A stretch of 64,000 nucleotides of DNA from WLMZ01 sp038227995 (GCA_038227995.1 JBBRPP010000023.1:1-64000); one strand, 5' to 3'. Positions 33,842 through 43,405 are shown, counted from the stretch's first letter. The notes: generated by a model from the sequence alone, not told the origin. Numbers and translations: made by a program.

Positions 33842-35059
33842 ATGCCATCACGCGATCTCGACTTTCCGATCTTCGACGTCGACAACCACATGTACGAGAC
33901 GCCCGACGCGCTGACCAAGTTCATGCCGAAGGAATATGCCGGCACGATCCGATACGTCCAGGTCGATGGGCGAACCAAAATCGCCGTGAAGGGCCAGATC
34001 AGCGAGTACATCCCCAACCCGACCTTCGAGCGAGTGGCAGCGCCCGGCGCTCAGGAGGAGTACTTCAAGATCGGCAATCCTGAGAACAAGACCTACAGGG
34101 AGATCCTGGGTAGGGGCATCAACTCGATCCCGGCGTACCGCGAACCAGCGCCCCGACTGGAGCTGATGAACGAACTCGGCATCGACCGCGCCCTGATGTG
34201 GCCAACGCTCGCCAGTCTTGTCGAAGAGCGCCTGCGCACCGATCCGGTTGCCATCCACGTCGTCGTGCACGCCCTCAACCAATGGATGCACGAGACATGG
34301 TCGTTCAACTACGAGGACCGCATCTTCGCGACACCTGTGATCACCCTGCCAATCGTCGACCGGGCCATCGCGGAGCTCGAATGGGTCCTCGAGCGGGGCG
34401 CACGCGTCATCCTGATCCGGCCGGCCCCGGTTCCCGGGTTCGCCCGCCCACGTTCCTTCGCCCTCCCGGAGTTCGATCCCTTCTGGGAGAGGGTCCAAGA
34501 GGCCGGAGTGCTCGTTGGCATGCACGCCAGTGACAGCGGCTATCAGCGGTATATCAACGAGTGGGAAGGCTACGCCGACGAGTTCACCCCGTTCAGCGGC
34601 GGCACCGGCTTCGACGCGATCGTCGGGCATGCCGGACGACCGATCATCGACACGATGGCATCGGCCATCGGCCACGGACTGTGCACGCGATTCCCGCGAC
34701 TCAAGATCGCCCCGGTGGAGAACGGCTCGTCGTGGGTACGTCCGCTCCTGGACTCGATGGCTGCGGCGTACAAGATGCGCCCCGGCTCGTTCGACGAGAA
34801 TCCCGTCGAGGTGTTCAAACGCAACGTGTTCGTCCATCCCTTCCACGAGGAGGATCCGGCCGGACTGGCCGCCGCTATCGGCGTCGAGCATGTGCTGTTC
34901 GGCTCGGACTACCCGCACCCCGAGGGAATGTCCGATCCGATCAGCTTCGTCGACGACCTCGCCGGGATGCCACACGAGGATGTCGCCAAGATCATGGGCG
35001 GCAACCTCGGCAAGCTGATGGGCATCGATGACAACGCAAAGGTGCTGGCCGCAACGTGA
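33842..35059 (+). CDS. Amidohydrolase family 2 protein (paralogue of 58950)
   Basis: A 405-residue amidohydrolase-2 protein. N-terminal PIFDVDNHMYETPDAL, then SEYIPNPTFERVAAPGA, and C-terminal VLFGSDYPHPEGMSDP. It is closely similar along its whole length to the 58950 product (same PNPTFERVAAPGAQE, MWPTLASL and VHPFHEEDP segments). GAGGAG lies just before the ATG. The GTGA overlap with the ferredoxin gene links it to P450 electron transfer; the reaction is unknown. Confidence 0.88.
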   Translation: MPSRDLDFPIFDVDNHMYETPDALTKFMPKEYAGTIRYVQVDGRTKIAVKGQISEYIPNPTFERVAAPGAQEEYFKIGNPENKTYREILGRGINSIPAYREPAPRLELMNELGIDRALMWPTLASLVEERLRTDPVAIHVVVHALNQWMHETWSFNYEDRIFATPVITLPIVDRAIAELEWVLERGARVILIRPAPVPGFARPRSFALPEFDPFWERVQEAGVLVGMHASDSGYQRYINEWEGYADEFTPFSGGTGFDAIVGHAGRPIIDTMASAIGHGLCTRFPRLKIAPVENGSSWVRPLLDSMAAAYKMRPGSFDENPVEVFKRNVFVHPFHEEDPAGLAAAIGVEHVLFGSDYPHPEGMSDPISFVDDLAGMPHEDVAKIMGGNLGKLMGIDDNAKVLAAT

Positions 35060-35265
35060 CGATCGAGGTCGAGATCGACACCGAACGCTGCACCGGACAC
35101 GGGCGCTGCTACGCAGTTGCCTCGGATTTGTTCGAATCTGATGACGATGGGTACGGCGTCGTCCGCGCGCCGAAGTTTGCGAACGAACTGCTCGATGCCG
35201 CTCGCCGCGGGGCGAGCAACTGTCCCGAGGATGCCATCACCATCACGGTCGTGGAAGACCCCTGA
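35056..35265 (+). CDS. Ferredoxin, single cluster ([3Fe-4S]-type, P450 partner)
   Basis: A 69-residue ferredoxin. The cluster motif is CTGHGRC near residues 12-18, with CP in NCPEDAI near residue 56. The usual second Cys of a [4Fe-4S] motif is His, as in many actinobacterial P450 ferredoxins with [3Fe-4S] clusters. It would pass electrons to a P450 in the cytoplasm. It starts at GTG in the stop of the amidohydrolase (GTGA). The P450 genes of this window lie 17 and 25 kb away, so it may serve either. Confidence 0.9.
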   Translation: MTIEVEIDTERCTGHGRCYAVASDLFESDDDGYGVVRAPKFANELLDAARRGASNCPEDAITITVVEDP

Positions 35266-35271
35266 CGGCCG

Positions 35272-36168
35272 TCAGCCGCCGACCGTGTCCTTCTTGGCGA
35301 CCTGCACGGCAGGAGCGTTGCGCCAGTCCTGGACGCCCTCGTCGAAATCGGCATAGCCCGCCCAGCGTTCCCCCTGGGAGATCGTTGCCCAGTACGCGTG
35401 ATTGAGCGAATGGAGCGAGAAGCACGACTGCAGCGCATTGGTGAAGCCCATCGTGTCGACGCTCTGGTTGACGGACTCCTTGATCAACAGCGCAGTCATG
35501 GTAGGCAGGATCGCGATCCGCTCGGCGAAGGCGAGCGTCCGATCGGTGAGTTGGTCCGGTGCGAACACCTTGCTCACCATGCCCAGTCGATGGGCTTCGT
35601 CGGCGTCGATCGAATCGCCGGTGAGCAGGAGTTCTTTGGCCTTGCGCGGGCCGAACTCCCACGGATGACCGAAGTACTCGACACCCTGCATCCCGAGCCG
35701 AGTACCGACGACGTCGGCGAACGTCGTGTCGGTGTCGGCGACGATGAGATCACATGCCCACGCCAACATCAACCCCGCGGCGTACACCGGACCGTGCACC
35801 TGGGCGATGGTGATCTTGCGGAGATTGCGCCACCGCAACGTGTTCTGGAAGAAGTAATGCCACTCCTGGACCATCATCTTCTCGCTCCCGCGGCGAGTGC
35901 CGGCGTTGATCTTCGTCGTAGGGTTGTTGGCCCAATCTTCCTGCGAGACCTTCGACCCCATGTCGTGACCGGACGAGAACATCTTTCCGTGACCACCGAG
36001 GATGACGACGCGGACCTGGTCATCCTCTTCGGCGCGATGGAACGCTTCGTCGAGCTCGACGAGCATCCCCCGGTTCTGTGCGTTTCGCGCCTCCGGTCGG
36101 TTGAGCATGATGCGCGCCACCCGCCCGTCGCTCAGCGATTCGAACGTGATGTACTTGTAGTCGCTCAT
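35272..36168 (-). CDS. Enoyl-CoA hydratase/isomerase family protein
   Basis: A 298-residue crotonase-fold protein. The oxyanion segments are GKMFSSGHDMG and VHGPVYAAGLMLAWACD. The stretch where hydratases carry their two catalytic Glu residues reads TRLGMQGVEYFGHPWEFGPR and lacks clear equivalents, so hydratase activity is not assured. ATG 36166-36168 has GGGGGAGAG upstream. It is convergent with the ferredoxin gene (6 bases). Confidence 0.84.
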   Translation of the reverse strand: MSDYKYITFESLSDGRVARIMLNRPEARNAQNRGMLVELDEAFHRAEEDDQVRVVILGGHGKMFSSGHDMGSKVSQEDWANNPTTKINAGTRRGSEKMMVQEWHYFFQNTLRWRNLRKITIAQVHGPVYAAGLMLAWACDLIVADTDTTFADVVGTRLGMQGVEYFGHPWEFGPRKAKELLLTGDSIDADEAHRLGMVSKVFAPDQLTDRTLAFAERIAILPTMTALLIKESVNQSVDTMGFTNALQSCFSLHSLNHAYWATISQGERWAGYADFDEGVQDWRNAPAVQVAKKDTVGG

Positions 36169-36241
36169 GACTCTCCCCCAAAGGTGATGTTGAGTTGCAG
36201 TGAAGCTAGCTCCGTGTTCGGAGCCAGATGAAGTCGGCGCA

Positions 36242-38470
36242 TCATGACCAGCGCTCGAGGATTGCGGCACGGTCGGCCTCGTGTTCGCTGCACGGGCGAG
36301 GTCCCGGCCGAGCGGCATGGTCCCAGTCGGTGTAGCCGCTCACGGCCTCGATCCGACCGATGTCGGGCGTCTCGAACACGTGCGAGTAGTCGTTCTCGAC
36401 GAGGAACGGGTCGTCCAGTTCGACTCGCTCGATTGCGGTGCACGCGGCGACGCCGGCCGATTCGAGCCGCTCGATCACCGACGACGCCGAAAGCGCACCG
36501 ATCACGTCCTGCAGTCGTGCCGCGAGCGTTTCATCGTCCAGTTGGTCGTCGATGGCAAACGCCGCGACGACGGCATGACGATCTTCCGGGCTGGTCGCCG
36601 CAATGGCCAGCCACCGGTCGGCTGCGGCGTACAAGCGATGGGTTGCGGTCGGTCCGGCAAAGTTCGGTCCCCCGACAGCTCGGCGAGGTCGCCCGCTGTA
36701 CGTGGTGAGCTCCGCCGCCTGGAGGAAGGTAGAGGTCGCAGCGAGCGAGGCGTACACGCGCCCGACCCGTCGACCGTGTTGGTTGGCCCAGAGCGCGGCA
36801 AGGGTGCCGATCGCTCCGAGACAGCCGGTCCCGACATCGTGGACCGGTGCCGCGGTGGTGATCGGACGACCGAGGCCCCCCTGCACGGCGGCGAGTCCAC
36901 TGAGGCTCTGCATGATCGGATCGAAACCGGGCAGATCCGTGAACGGTCCGTCGTAACCGTAGGCCGTGATCGAACACCGTACCAGGGCTGGGTTCGCCTG
37001 CTCGAAACGATCAGGCGTCAACCCGAGGCGGGCGAGGCTGGCCGCGACGAGGTTGTCGACGACCACATCGCAGTGACCGACCAGTTCCAGGAACTCCTCG
37101 CGCCCCACAGGGTCGGACAGGTCGATTCGCAGGCGTTGCTTGTGCTCGTTGACGTTGCCGTACGACGTCGAGTACACCGAATACGGGTCGCCGCCGGTCG
37201 GCTCGACCTTGACAACATCAGCACCGTGCCGGGCCAGGAGTGTCGAGACGAAGGGCCCGGCCAGGAACGACGACGCATCCAGGACGCGCATGTGCCCGAG
37301 GGGACGATCATCGGTGCCCGGATTCGGCCCGCTTGGCGTCGGCAGGGCGGCAACGTCGGTCCACACCGAGGCCGCTGGCACTGCCCGTTCGAACACGGGC
37401 GCCTCACCGACGACCGGTGGCGCCACGGGGATCGAGAGTGGGGTTCCTGGCATCAGGATCGTCCCGAGCGATGGGTGCATCCGTTCGACGGGCGGGCACG
37501 CGTGGGCCATCACGTCACCCGTCAGCCAGTCGCTGGGATCGAGCACGGCGGCGACGGGAACGCCGGCGGAACGGAATCGCTGGATCCATTCGTCGGCCGG
37601 CGCAGAGGCGAAAACTGCCTCCAGTGCTGACCCGACGGCGATGCCCACATCTGGGCGCATCATGTTGGTGAACTCACCGGCGACGTCGGGTCGCACGAGC
37701 AGATCGAGGCAATCGATCACCTCCAGAGCGCGGATGAACAAGTCGGGCGAGAGCGCTGCCAGATAGAACCACTTGGCGTCGCCGGCCTGGTACAGCCGGA
37801 AGTACGGACCGGCCTGCAGGCTCTTGCCCGGCGACATCACCGGCGCACCGTCGATGGAGCGCGACACCAGGGTGGCCAGCGTGGCCGCTTCGGCGTGCAA
37901 TCCCGAGGTGGTCGCGGAGCGTCCATGGGTGTCTCGGTCGCGGGCGATCACTCCGGCCATGGCGGCCACGACCGCCAGCGCACCCTGCACGCTGTGGCGA
38001 GTGGGCACGACTGACGCGACCGGTCGCTCGTCGGTGGCCGGATGATGCGCAGCGAACCCGCTCAGCGCGTCGAGCAGGAGTTGATCACCGGGCAACTTCG
38101 ACCAACGCCCCCGAGATGCGATCGGGGCCAACCAGACGTCGACCAGCGCTGGGAACCGCCGACGCAGGGTGCTCGCATCGAGACCGGCGGCGGCCCGCTC
38201 GACCGGTGGCAGATCGTGCAGCAGGACATCGGCGCGAGCAAGCAATCGATCGGTCGGACCCTGTCCTGTCGCCAGTGTCTTGCCGCGGTTCCGGCACAAC
38301 CAACCCGGCAACTGTTCGGTGGCGATGGAGCCGTCGGCGGCGGAGGCGAGGCGGACCACATCCGCGCCGAGATCGGCGAACAGCATGCCGGCGACCTGCC
38401 CGGGTTGATCGCTCGCGATCTCGAGGACGCGCAATCCTGCCAGGACCGCGCGGGGCTGTGATTCGCTCAT
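36242..38470 (-). CDS. Fused double CoA-transferase-like protein (family III), active-site Asp not seen
   Basis: A 742-residue tandem CaiB/BaiF protein with domains at about 1-370 and 385-742. Fold landmarks are clear: LAGLRVLEIAS and ADLGADVVRL in the first half; MRVLDASSFLAGPFVSTLLARHGADVVKVEP in pieces across the second. At the strand that carries the nucleophilic Asp ([VI]-D-[VI]-S), the first half reads GLHAEAAT and the second GRVYASLAAT, so neither shows Asp. It may be a pseudo-enzyme or bind CoA esters for another role. The start at ATG 38468-38470 follows a GGAGGGG Shine-Dalgarno. Compare 3691-6111. Confidence 0.83.
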   Translation of the reverse strand: MSESQPRAVLAGLRVLEIASDQPGQVAGMLFADLGADVVRLASAADGSIATEQLPGWLCRNRGKTLATGQGPTDRLLARADVLLHDLPPVERAAAGLDASTLRRRFPALVDVWLAPIASRGRWSKLPGDQLLLDALSGFAAHHPATDERPVASVVPTRHSVQGALAVVAAMAGVIARDRDTHGRSATTSGLHAEAATLATLVSRSIDGAPVMSPGKSLQAGPYFRLYQAGDAKWFYLAALSPDLFIRALEVIDCLDLLVRPDVAGEFTNMMRPDVGIAVGSALEAVFASAPADEWIQRFRSAGVPVAAVLDPSDWLTGDVMAHACPPVERMHPSLGTILMPGTPLSIPVAPPVVGEAPVFERAVPAASVWTDVAALPTPSGPNPGTDDRPLGHMRVLDASSFLAGPFVSTLLARHGADVVKVEPTGGDPYSVYSTSYGNVNEHKQRLRIDLSDPVGREEFLELVGHCDVVVDNLVAASLARLGLTPDRFEQANPALVRCSITAYGYDGPFTDLPGFDPIMQSLSGLAAVQGGLGRPITTAAPVHDVGTGCLGAIGTLAALWANQHGRRVGRVYASLAATSTFLQAAELTTYSGRPRRAVGGPNFAGPTATHRLYAAADRWLAIAATSPEDRHAVVAAFAIDDQLDDETLAARLQDVIGALSASSVIERLESAGVAACTAIERVELDDPFLVENDYSHVFETPDIGRIEAVSGYTDWDHAARPGPRPCSEHEADRAAILERWS

Positions 38471-38539
38471 CACGTGATCCCCCTCCATCGATTCATTCGT
38501 CGATCCCGAACGGCCCGAACACGCCGACGTCGACGCGAC

Positions 38540-39376
38540 TCAGAGTCGTCCGGTGAGGAAGTCGGCCGTGTCTTTCGCCGGCGGGAATGCCGAGGTGATC
38601 CCGCTGCTGAAGTAGCCCTGATCGCTGGTGAGGGTGATGCCCGTGATGGCTGAAGCAGCGTCGCTGCAGAGGAAGACGAGGGGATACGCCTGCTCGATCG
38701 GAGTCGAGGCCTCGATGCCGACTTCAGCGCGATAGTCGGAACCGAACCCCAGCCACATCTCCTTGTTGGCCTGGGCCAACGGCGTATCGGTCGGTCCCGG
38801 CATGATGGCGTTGATCCGGACACCGCGCTTGAGCAGCTCGTAGGCCTCGGAGGCGACATAGAGGCCAACAGCGAGCTTGCTGTGGAAGTAGTCGGCCTTG
38901 TTGTGCTCGATCGCCCACTGTGACGCCTCGTCCATGTCCGTGACGCCGAGGAACTCCTTGAGCTCGGGCATCGTCGCATTCGAAGCCCACCCGGCTCCGG
39001 CGGCCGACGAGATGAACCCGATCGAGCTACCCCGGCCGAGCATGCCGGTCTCGAGCATGCGATCGATCATGTGGCGGTGTCCGAGGAAGTTGATCTTCTC
39101 GATACCGGGCGTACCATCGGCAACACCCGCGCAGGAGAACAGTGCGTCGACGCGACCGCCGCACTCGTCGACGGCAGCGTCGATCGAGGCGCGATCTGCG
39201 AGGTTCACGGTGATCGTGGCGGACACGCCATCGAGATCGATGTCGGCGAAGTCCATCGCCACCACATCGGCACCGGCATCGACCAACAACCTCGCCGTCG
39301 CGTTGCCCATGCCGGACGCAGCCCCGACGACGACGACGCGCTTGGCGTCATAACGAAACAGGTCGAACAGTGACAT
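38540..39376 (-). CDS. SDR family oxidoreductase (3-alpha-HSD/coniferyl-alcohol DH-like)
   Basis: A 278-residue SDR with VGAASGMG near residues 18-25, a Ser in FISSAAGAGW and catalytic DYFHSK. A long insert between Ser and Tyr is typical of the 3-alpha-hydroxysteroid dehydrogenase/carbonyl reductase branch. A GAGGAG Shine-Dalgarno precedes the ATG. An operator match lies 45 bases upstream. Substrate is probably a cyclic or terpenoid alcohol. Confidence 0.86.
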   Translation of the reverse strand: MSLFDLFRYDAKRVVVVGAASGMGNATARLLVDAGADVVAMDFADIDLDGVSATITVNLADRASIDAAVDECGGRVDALFSCAGVADGTPGIEKINFLGHRHMIDRMLETGMLGRGSSIGFISSAAGAGWASNATMPELKEFLGVTDMDEASQWAIEHNKADYFHSKLAVGLYVASEAYELLKRGVRINAIMPGPTDTPLAQANKEMWLGFGSDYRAEVGIEASTPIEQAYPLVFLCSDAASAITGITLTSDQGYFSSGITSAFPPAKDTADFLTGRL

Positions 39377-39421
39377 GGGGAACTCCTCGGTCGGGCCACG
39401 CCAACTGAGTGCGCGCGTGAC

Positions 39422-39436
39422 TGACGGAGATGTTAG
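39422..39436 (-). promoter_or_regulatory. Operator (TGACG-N4-TGTTAG) upstream of the 38540 SDR
   Basis: TGACGGAGATGTTAG on the + strand; the complement is CTAACATCTCCGTCA, a full consensus match. It lies 45 bases before the SDR start in a 61-base gap after the next minus-strand gene. Confidence 0.7.
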
Positions 39437-39437
39437 A

Positions 39438-40232
39438 TCATGGATCGGCGAAATCGCCCACCGAGTCGAACGCAGAGAGCAGCCGCTCCGTGCGCGCAGC
39501 CACCATCGGCCGCAACTCAGGGTGTGTGATCACGAACAGGTCGTTCCGGCGGATCGCGTCGATCACCTGTTGACCAACGACGGCGGGGTCGAGACCGCCG
39601 TCCATCGCGTTCGAATCGTCTGCTCCGTCGTCTGCCACGTCGTGGTCGGCGCTGTTGCGGCCGAGATTCGTGCGAACCAGGCCTGGGCACAGCACCGAGA
39701 CTCCGACGCCTCGTGGCGCCATCTCGGCACGCAGCACCTCACTCAGCCCGACCACACCGAATTTTGCCGCGGTGTACGCGCCGAGCGACGGGATGGTCGA
39801 CAGCCCCGCGATCGACGCCGTGTTGACAATGTGCCCATCACCACGATCACGCATCCCGGAGGCGAAGGCGTGGATCCCGTTGAACGTGCCGGTGAGCTTG
39901 ATCGAGATCATTCGGTCGAACGACTCGGGCGTCATATCGGCCAACGTTCCGACCACCGGGCCGACGCCCGCATTATTCACCAGGATCTCGACCGGTCCGA
40001 ATCGCGCCTCGACCAGGCCTTTGACCGTTGCCCAGCCAGCGCGATCGGTCACATCGAGGTCGTGTCGGGCGACGGCATCACCGAACCGAGCCGATTCACG
40101 TTCGAGTTCATCGGCATGCCAGTCGATCATCGCGACCCGGGCACCTGCAGCGACCAACGCCTCGGTGATCGCCAAGCCGATGCCGCTCGCGGCGCCAGTC
40201 ACCAAGCCAACGCGGCCCGCTATCCGCTCCAT
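39438..40232 (-). CDS. SDR family oxidoreductase
   Basis: A 264-residue classical SDR with TGAASGIG (about residues 12-19), NNAG, a Ser in NTASIAG and YTAAK. The C-terminal third is longer than usual and ends with HPELRPMVAAR, seen in SDRs annotated with broad alcohol/ketone specificity. It follows the 40284 SDR by 51 bases on the same strand. Confidence 0.86.
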   Translation of the reverse strand: MERIAGRVGLVTGAASGIGLAITEALVAAGARVAMIDWHADELERESARFGDAVARHDLDVTDRAGWATVKGLVEARFGPVEILVNNAGVGPVVGTLADMTPESFDRMISIKLTGTFNGIHAFASGMRDRGDGHIVNTASIAGLSTIPSLGAYTAAKFGVVGLSEVLRAEMAPRGVGVSVLCPGLVRTNLGRNSADHDVADDGADDSNAMDGGLDPAVVGQQVIDAIRRNDLFVITHPELRPMVAARTERLLSAFDSVGDFADP

Positions 40233-40283
40233 CTCATGACCTCGCTCAGGATGGCCGAGCCGGCGAACACGCCCACACGACCA

Positions 40284-41045
40284 TCACTTGGGCGCGAAAC
40301 GCTGTCCGGCGTCGAGCCGGATCGTCCCGCCGTTCAACATCGGATTCTCGATGATCGCCACGGCCAGGCGTGCGTACTCTTGAGGGCGGCCCATCCGCTT
40401 CGGAAACGCTGCGTCCTTGACGAGCACATCCTTGAAATCGTCGGGGATGCCCGACGTGATGCCGGTCTCGAACAGGCTCGGAGCGATCGCATTGACTCGT
40501 ATGCCGAGCGAGCCGAGGTCGCGCGCCATGGTCAGGGACATCCCGGCGATTGCTGCCTTCGACGCCGAATACGCGACCTGACCGATCTGCCCCTCGAACG
40601 CCGCGATCGACGAGGTATTGATGATCACACCTCGCTCACCATCGTCGTTGGGATCGTTCTTGCTCATGTGCCACGCCTGCAACCGATTCAGGTTGAACGT
40701 GCCGATCAGGTTGAGATCGACGACGTGGCGGAAGACGTCGAGCGGGTGGGGTCCGTCGCGACCGACGGTACGCGCAGCTGCTCCACCACCTGCGGTGTTC
40801 ACTGCTGCATCGAGCCCACCGAGGGAGTCGACGACACCATGGATGACGGCCTCGACGCCGTCGAAGTCAACGATGTCACATGGATGGAACGTGCCGCCGA
40901 GAGCATCGGCCACCTCACCGCCGGCCGACTCCGCCCGGTCGACGATGGCAACCCGCCCACCGCCTGCAGCAATGCGTTCAGCTGTCGCCCGGGCCATGCC
41001 AGAGGCGCCACCGACCACGATGGCCCTGAGTCCGTCGAGTTCCAT
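40284..41045 (-). CDS. SDR family protein, 17-beta-HSD10/3-hydroxyacyl-CoA dehydrogenase type
   Basis: A 253-residue SDR. N-terminal VGGASGMARATAE, then FHPCDIVDFDGVEA, NTSSIAAFEGQIGQVAYSASK and RVNAIAPSLFETG. This pattern matches type II 3-hydroxyacyl-CoA dehydrogenases (HSD17B10-like), which oxidise (S)-3-hydroxyacyl-CoA with NAD+. It lies 33 bases after the dehydrogenase pair on the same strand, consistent with the third step of beta-oxidation. Confidence 0.87.
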   Translation of the reverse strand: MELDGLRAIVVGGASGMARATAERIAAGGGRVAIVDRAESAGGEVADALGGTFHPCDIVDFDGVEAVIHGVVDSLGGLDAAVNTAGGGAAARTVGRDGPHPLDVFRHVVDLNLIGTFNLNRLQAWHMSKNDPNDDGERGVIINTSSIAAFEGQIGQVAYSASKAAIAGMSLTMARDLGSLGIRVNAIAPSLFETGITSGIPDDFKDVLVKDAAFPKRMGRPQEYARLAVAIIENPMLNGGTIRLDAGQRFAPK

Positions 41046-41078
41046 TCGATACTTCCTCTCTGTTGATGATGCGTCCGC

Positions 41079-42260
41079 TCAGCGCGGCAGACCGAGAATC
41101 TTCTCGGCGATGATGTTGCGCTGGATCTCCGACGAACCCGCCGAGATCGTGCCCGCGAACGTAGCGAAATACCCCTCCATCGAGCCGACCGACTCACCGA
41201 TGCCCTCGCTCAGCGCCAACGATGACGGACCAACGAGCTCAGCGGCGGTCAGCATGAGACGCTGACGAACTTCGCTGGCATACAGCTTCATCAAGGATTG
41301 CTCCGGGGCGCTGCCCGTCTTCACGTAGCGGGCGAAGCCTCGGTAGCCCAGGCACTTCGCGGTCACCATGTCGACGTGCAGGTCGACGATGTCGTCGACG
41401 GCGATCGCTCGCTCGTGTGGCGAGAGTTCATCGAGGAGGGTGGGCACGAGTTCGATGAGGTCACGCATTGCCGCTTCGATGCCGAGCACACCCATCAGCC
41501 ACACCATGGAACGTTCGTGGCCGAGCGAGGCGTTCGCCATGCGCCAGCCGTTGTTGAGGTCACCGACCAGATTCGTCAGGGGGACGTCGACATCATCGAC
41601 GAACACCTCGTTCAGATCCGGAAAGTCGGGATGCACGATCTCCTTCAGCGGTCGTGGCGTGATGCCCGGGGCGTTCATCGGCACGAGCACGATCGAGATG
41701 CCCTTGTGCTTGGGTACGTCCACATCCGTACGGCAGAACATGAAGCAGAAGTCGGCGTCGTGCGCCCCTGAGGTCCAGACCTTTTGTCCATTCAGAATGA
41801 TCCGGTCGCCGTCGATCACGGCACGGGTCTTGAGCGCGGCCAGGTCGCTGCCTGCATCGGGCTCGCTCATGCCGAGACATGCGGTCAACTCGCCGCGCAG
41901 GAGCGGCATGGCGTACTGCTCGATCTGTGCGGGGTTGCCGAAATCGAACAGCGATGGTGCCACGATCCCGAGTCCCTGCGGGTTGGTCGTGCGCGGGACG
42001 CCCGACCGACTCAGCTCCTCGAGGTAGACGAGTGTCTCGAGGGCACCAGCGTTGCGGCCACCACGTTCCGGAGGCCAACCGGGGACCAGCCAGCCCGCAT
42101 CGAACAGTCGCTTCGCCCATGCTCGCGCCCACGGAGGGCTCGATGCCGACGACCGTGCCGGCGCAGCCTCCATCTCGTCTTTCGACGGCCGGTTCTCCTC
42201 GAGCCATGCGATGAACTCGACGCGGAACTCCTCGACTGAGTCGTCGAACTTCAGCTTCAT
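41079..42260 (-). CDS. Acyl-CoA dehydrogenase, large-type subunit (pair 3)
   Basis: A 393-residue dehydrogenase. It starts MKLKFDDSVEEFRVEF, then LGMSEPDAGSDLAALKTRA, LNGQKVWTSGAHDADF and the C-terminal SAGSSEIQRNIIAEKILGLP. ATG 42258-42260 overlaps the stop of the partner gene (ATGA). It is probably the catalytic-type subunit of a heterotetramer with 42257-43399. Confidence 0.88.
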   Translation of the reverse strand: MKLKFDDSVEEFRVEFIAWLEENRPSKDEMEAAPARSSASSPPWARAWAKRLFDAGWLVPGWPPERGGRNAGALETLVYLEELSRSGVPRTTNPQGLGIVAPSLFDFGNPAQIEQYAMPLLRGELTACLGMSEPDAGSDLAALKTRAVIDGDRIILNGQKVWTSGAHDADFCFMFCRTDVDVPKHKGISIVLVPMNAPGITPRPLKEIVHPDFPDLNEVFVDDVDVPLTNLVGDLNNGWRMANASLGHERSMVWLMGVLGIEAAMRDLIELVPTLLDELSPHERAIAVDDIVDLHVDMVTAKCLGYRGFARYVKTGSAPEQSLMKLYASEVRQRLMLTAAELVGPSSLALSEGIGESVGSMEGYFATFAGTISAGSSEIQRNIIAEKILGLPR

Positions 42261-43399
42261 GACGCCACCTCGCGCACCATGACAGTGGCTGACCGAGCAT
42301 GGCGCAGATCGAGAAGTTCGGCGAGCGCCGCACGATGCGCGGCGCTCCCGCCGCACAACAGCTCACCGGCCTTGGCCCGCTTGAGCAGGAAGTGCAGATC
42401 GTGCTCCCACGTGAAGCCGATACCGCCGTGAAGCTGCAGACCGTCACCGGCGACGAGTCGTTGGCAGTCGCCGGCGGCGATCTTGGCGATATGGACTGCC
42501 TCCGAGCGGCCGGGATCGTCCTCGGCGATGGCGATCGCTGCGAAGTAACACACGGCCGTCGCCCGTTCGACGGCGAGGTACATGTTCGCGAACCGGTGCT
42601 TGAGCGCCTGGTACGACCCGATGACGTGGTCGTACTGCACACGAACCTTGGCGTAGTCGAGTGTCTCTTCGAATATCCGACGACACGCTCCCACTGTGTT
42701 GAAGGCCATCGCCACCTCGGCCTGTTCGAGCGCACGTTCGATGCGAGGCCCCGAGTCGCTCGCCGGCGCAATGATCGCCGCCGCATCACTGGCGGCGAAC
42801 GCGACGTCGGCCAGCTCGAGCGTCGGCTCGAGTCCCGCCGTTGGAGTGATCTGCGCGTCGGAGGCGTCCACGAGGAAAGCCCCGACGTTGCCCGAGGCTC
42901 CATCGACGGCGGTCACGACGAAGGAATCGACCGTTGCGCCGGACAGGACGTCCGTCTTCGTTCCGGTCAGCGTCCACGAATCGCTCGTCCGAGTTGCCAC
43001 GCTGGTTCGCGGTACGCGACTCCATCGTCCCGCCTCGGCGACGGCGAGCGAGCCGGTTCGCGCTCCCTCGGCAACCTGGGTGAGCATGTCACCAGCGCCA
43101 GCTTCGACGAGCATGGGTGTGAACTGTGACGTCGTCGCGAGAAGTGGACCTGGGGCGGTCGCGCGCCCGAGCTCCTCGGAAAGGAGGGCGACCTCGACGA
43201 AGCTGAGTCCGAGCCCACCGTGCACTTCGGGGACGGCGAGGGCCGGCCAGTACAGCTCGACCATCTGCTTCCACAAGTGGTCGGCATCGCAGGTTCCTTC
43301 GTAGACCCCGCGCACGAACCCGCGCGTGCAGGAGCCCTCGAGCACGTTGCGGATGTTGTCACGTAGTTCGATCTGATCGACGGACAGTTCGAGATCCAT
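42257..43399 (-). CDS. Acyl-CoA dehydrogenase, small-type subunit (pair 3)
   Basis: A 380-residue partner dehydrogenase with VRVQYDHVIGSYQALKHRFAN and LHGGIGFTWEHDLHFLLKRA. The N-terminus MDLELSVDQIELRDNIRNV and the Ala-rich middle domain fit the FadE27/28 type. It lies 6 bases after the 43406 dehydrogenase and overlaps 41079-42260 by 4, giving three dehydrogenases in a row from one upstream operator. Confidence 0.88.
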   Translation of the reverse strand: MDLELSVDQIELRDNIRNVLEGSCTRGFVRGVYEGTCDADHLWKQMVELYWPALAVPEVHGGLGLSFVEVALLSEELGRATAPGPLLATTSQFTPMLVEAGAGDMLTQVAEGARTGSLAVAEAGRWSRVPRTSVATRTSDSWTLTGTKTDVLSGATVDSFVVTAVDGASGNVGAFLVDASDAQITPTAGLEPTLELADVAFAASDAAAIIAPASDSGPRIERALEQAEVAMAFNTVGACRRIFEETLDYAKVRVQYDHVIGSYQALKHRFANMYLAVERATAVCYFAAIAIAEDDPGRSEAVHIAKIAAGDCQRLVAGDGLQLHGGIGFTWEHDLHFLLKRAKAGELLCGGSAAHRAALAELLDLRHARSATVMVREVAS

Positions 43400-43405
43400 G
43401 GTGGG

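Noticed and set aside
33736..34017. Longer N-terminus for the Baeyer-Villiger enzyme
   Set aside because: It would run through the operator and into the divergent amidohydrolase gene; the GTG at 33735 has a GAGAG Shine-Dalgarno and gives the usual length.
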